Below, one piece after another: positions 63,911-64,000 of a stretch of DNA of 64,000 nucleotides. Origin of the DNA: Marinobacter bohaiensis (lineage in GTDB: Bacteria > Pseudomonadota > Gammaproteobacteria > Pseudomonadales > Oleiphilaceae); the NCBI RefSeq assembly GCF_003258515.1, contig NZ_QGEH01000001.1:2666001-2730000 (forward strand). The letters run 5' to 3'. Under the pieces are notes generated by a model that worked only from the letters and a program-made list of their open reading frames with translations, was not told the origin of the DNA and made no database searches. The first letter of the stretch is position 1, and each line of letters starts with the position of its first letter. The translations under genes were made by a program, and so were the position numbers.

Positions 63911-64000
63911 TCAGTCCAGCCGCTCCAGCTCGATATACTGACGCAGTACCCGGTACAGCACGTAAGCGTCCTTCGCCCCGGCGGTTTCCCGGATCGAGTG
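63911..64000 (-). CDS. C-terminal end of a probable M18 aminopeptidase (partial)
   Basis: The last 29 codons of a gene that starts beyond the right edge, stopping at TGA 63913-63911. The fragment begins HSIRETAG and continues KDAYVLYRVLRQ. HSIRE near the C-terminus is the conserved metal-ligand motif of M18 (aspartyl-type) aminopeptidases, and about 25 following residues fits that family. With so little sequence the call is tentative. Confidence 0.5.
   Translation of the reverse strand, partial: HSIRETAGAKDAYVLYRVLRQYIELERLD

Overview
The window is ordinary high-GC gammaproteobacterial chromosome. The envelope and translation block, DapC/DapD/DapE, GlnD, the Entner-Doudoroff genes and the tesA-ybbA-ybbP cluster together suggest a marine Marinobacter-like member of the Alteromonadales/Oceanospirillales. 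That placement rests on gene order and protein resemblance, not on a 16S gene. I see no prophage, transposase, IS element or CRISPR array.

Layout. 1-8.8 kb: topB, then a signalling set made of an OmpR-type response regulator, a periplasmic LysM-FecR protein and a CHASE2-PAS histidine kinase, with a convergent FN3 lipoprotein. 8.9-11.3 kb: a GNAT acetyltransferase, two initiator tRNA genes with a decayed third copy behind a near-consensus promoter, and a diguanylate cyclase. 11.3-26.2 kb, minus strand: rpsB-tsf-pyrH-frr-uppS-cdsA-dxr-rseP-bamA-skp-lpxD-fabZ-lpxA-lpxB-rnhB, covering ribosomes, isoprenoids, phospholipid, lipid A and outer-membrane assembly. 26.5-34 kb, plus strand: map, glnD, dapC, an ArsC-like gene, dapD and dapE (nitrogen sensing and lysine/diaminopimelate synthesis).

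34-46.6 kb is a complete glycerol locus. A glpSTPQUV-type ABC importer (two ATPases, two permeases, a small membrane protein and a large binding protein) is transcribed away from an AcoR-like sigma-54 activator, followed by glpK, glpR and glpD. There is no glpF, so uptake is probably ATP-driven. TTCG-N4-CGAA boxes matching the GlpR operator core lie upstream of glpS, glpK/glpR and glpD. The glpS promoter region also carries a sigma-54 -24/-12 sequence and an upstream palindrome, which suggests activation by the sigma-54 regulator combined with GlpR repression. The two ATPases carry complementary defects that fall in the same composite nucleotide site.

46.5-64 kb: a metal-ligand-less M24 hydrolase, an orphan Peripla_BP_6 binding protein, a LOG-family enzyme, glk-edd, gap and pyk, an SCP2-like protein overlapping an iron-type alcohol dehydrogenase, an orphan small binding protein, ybbP-ybbA opposite tesA, a YheT-like hydrolase, tRNA-Asn, and the tail of a probable M18 aminopeptidase. 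Glycerol 3-phosphate from GlpK/GlpD feeds the triose level, where Gap and Pyk act; Glk and Edd bring glucose in through the Entner-Doudoroff route.
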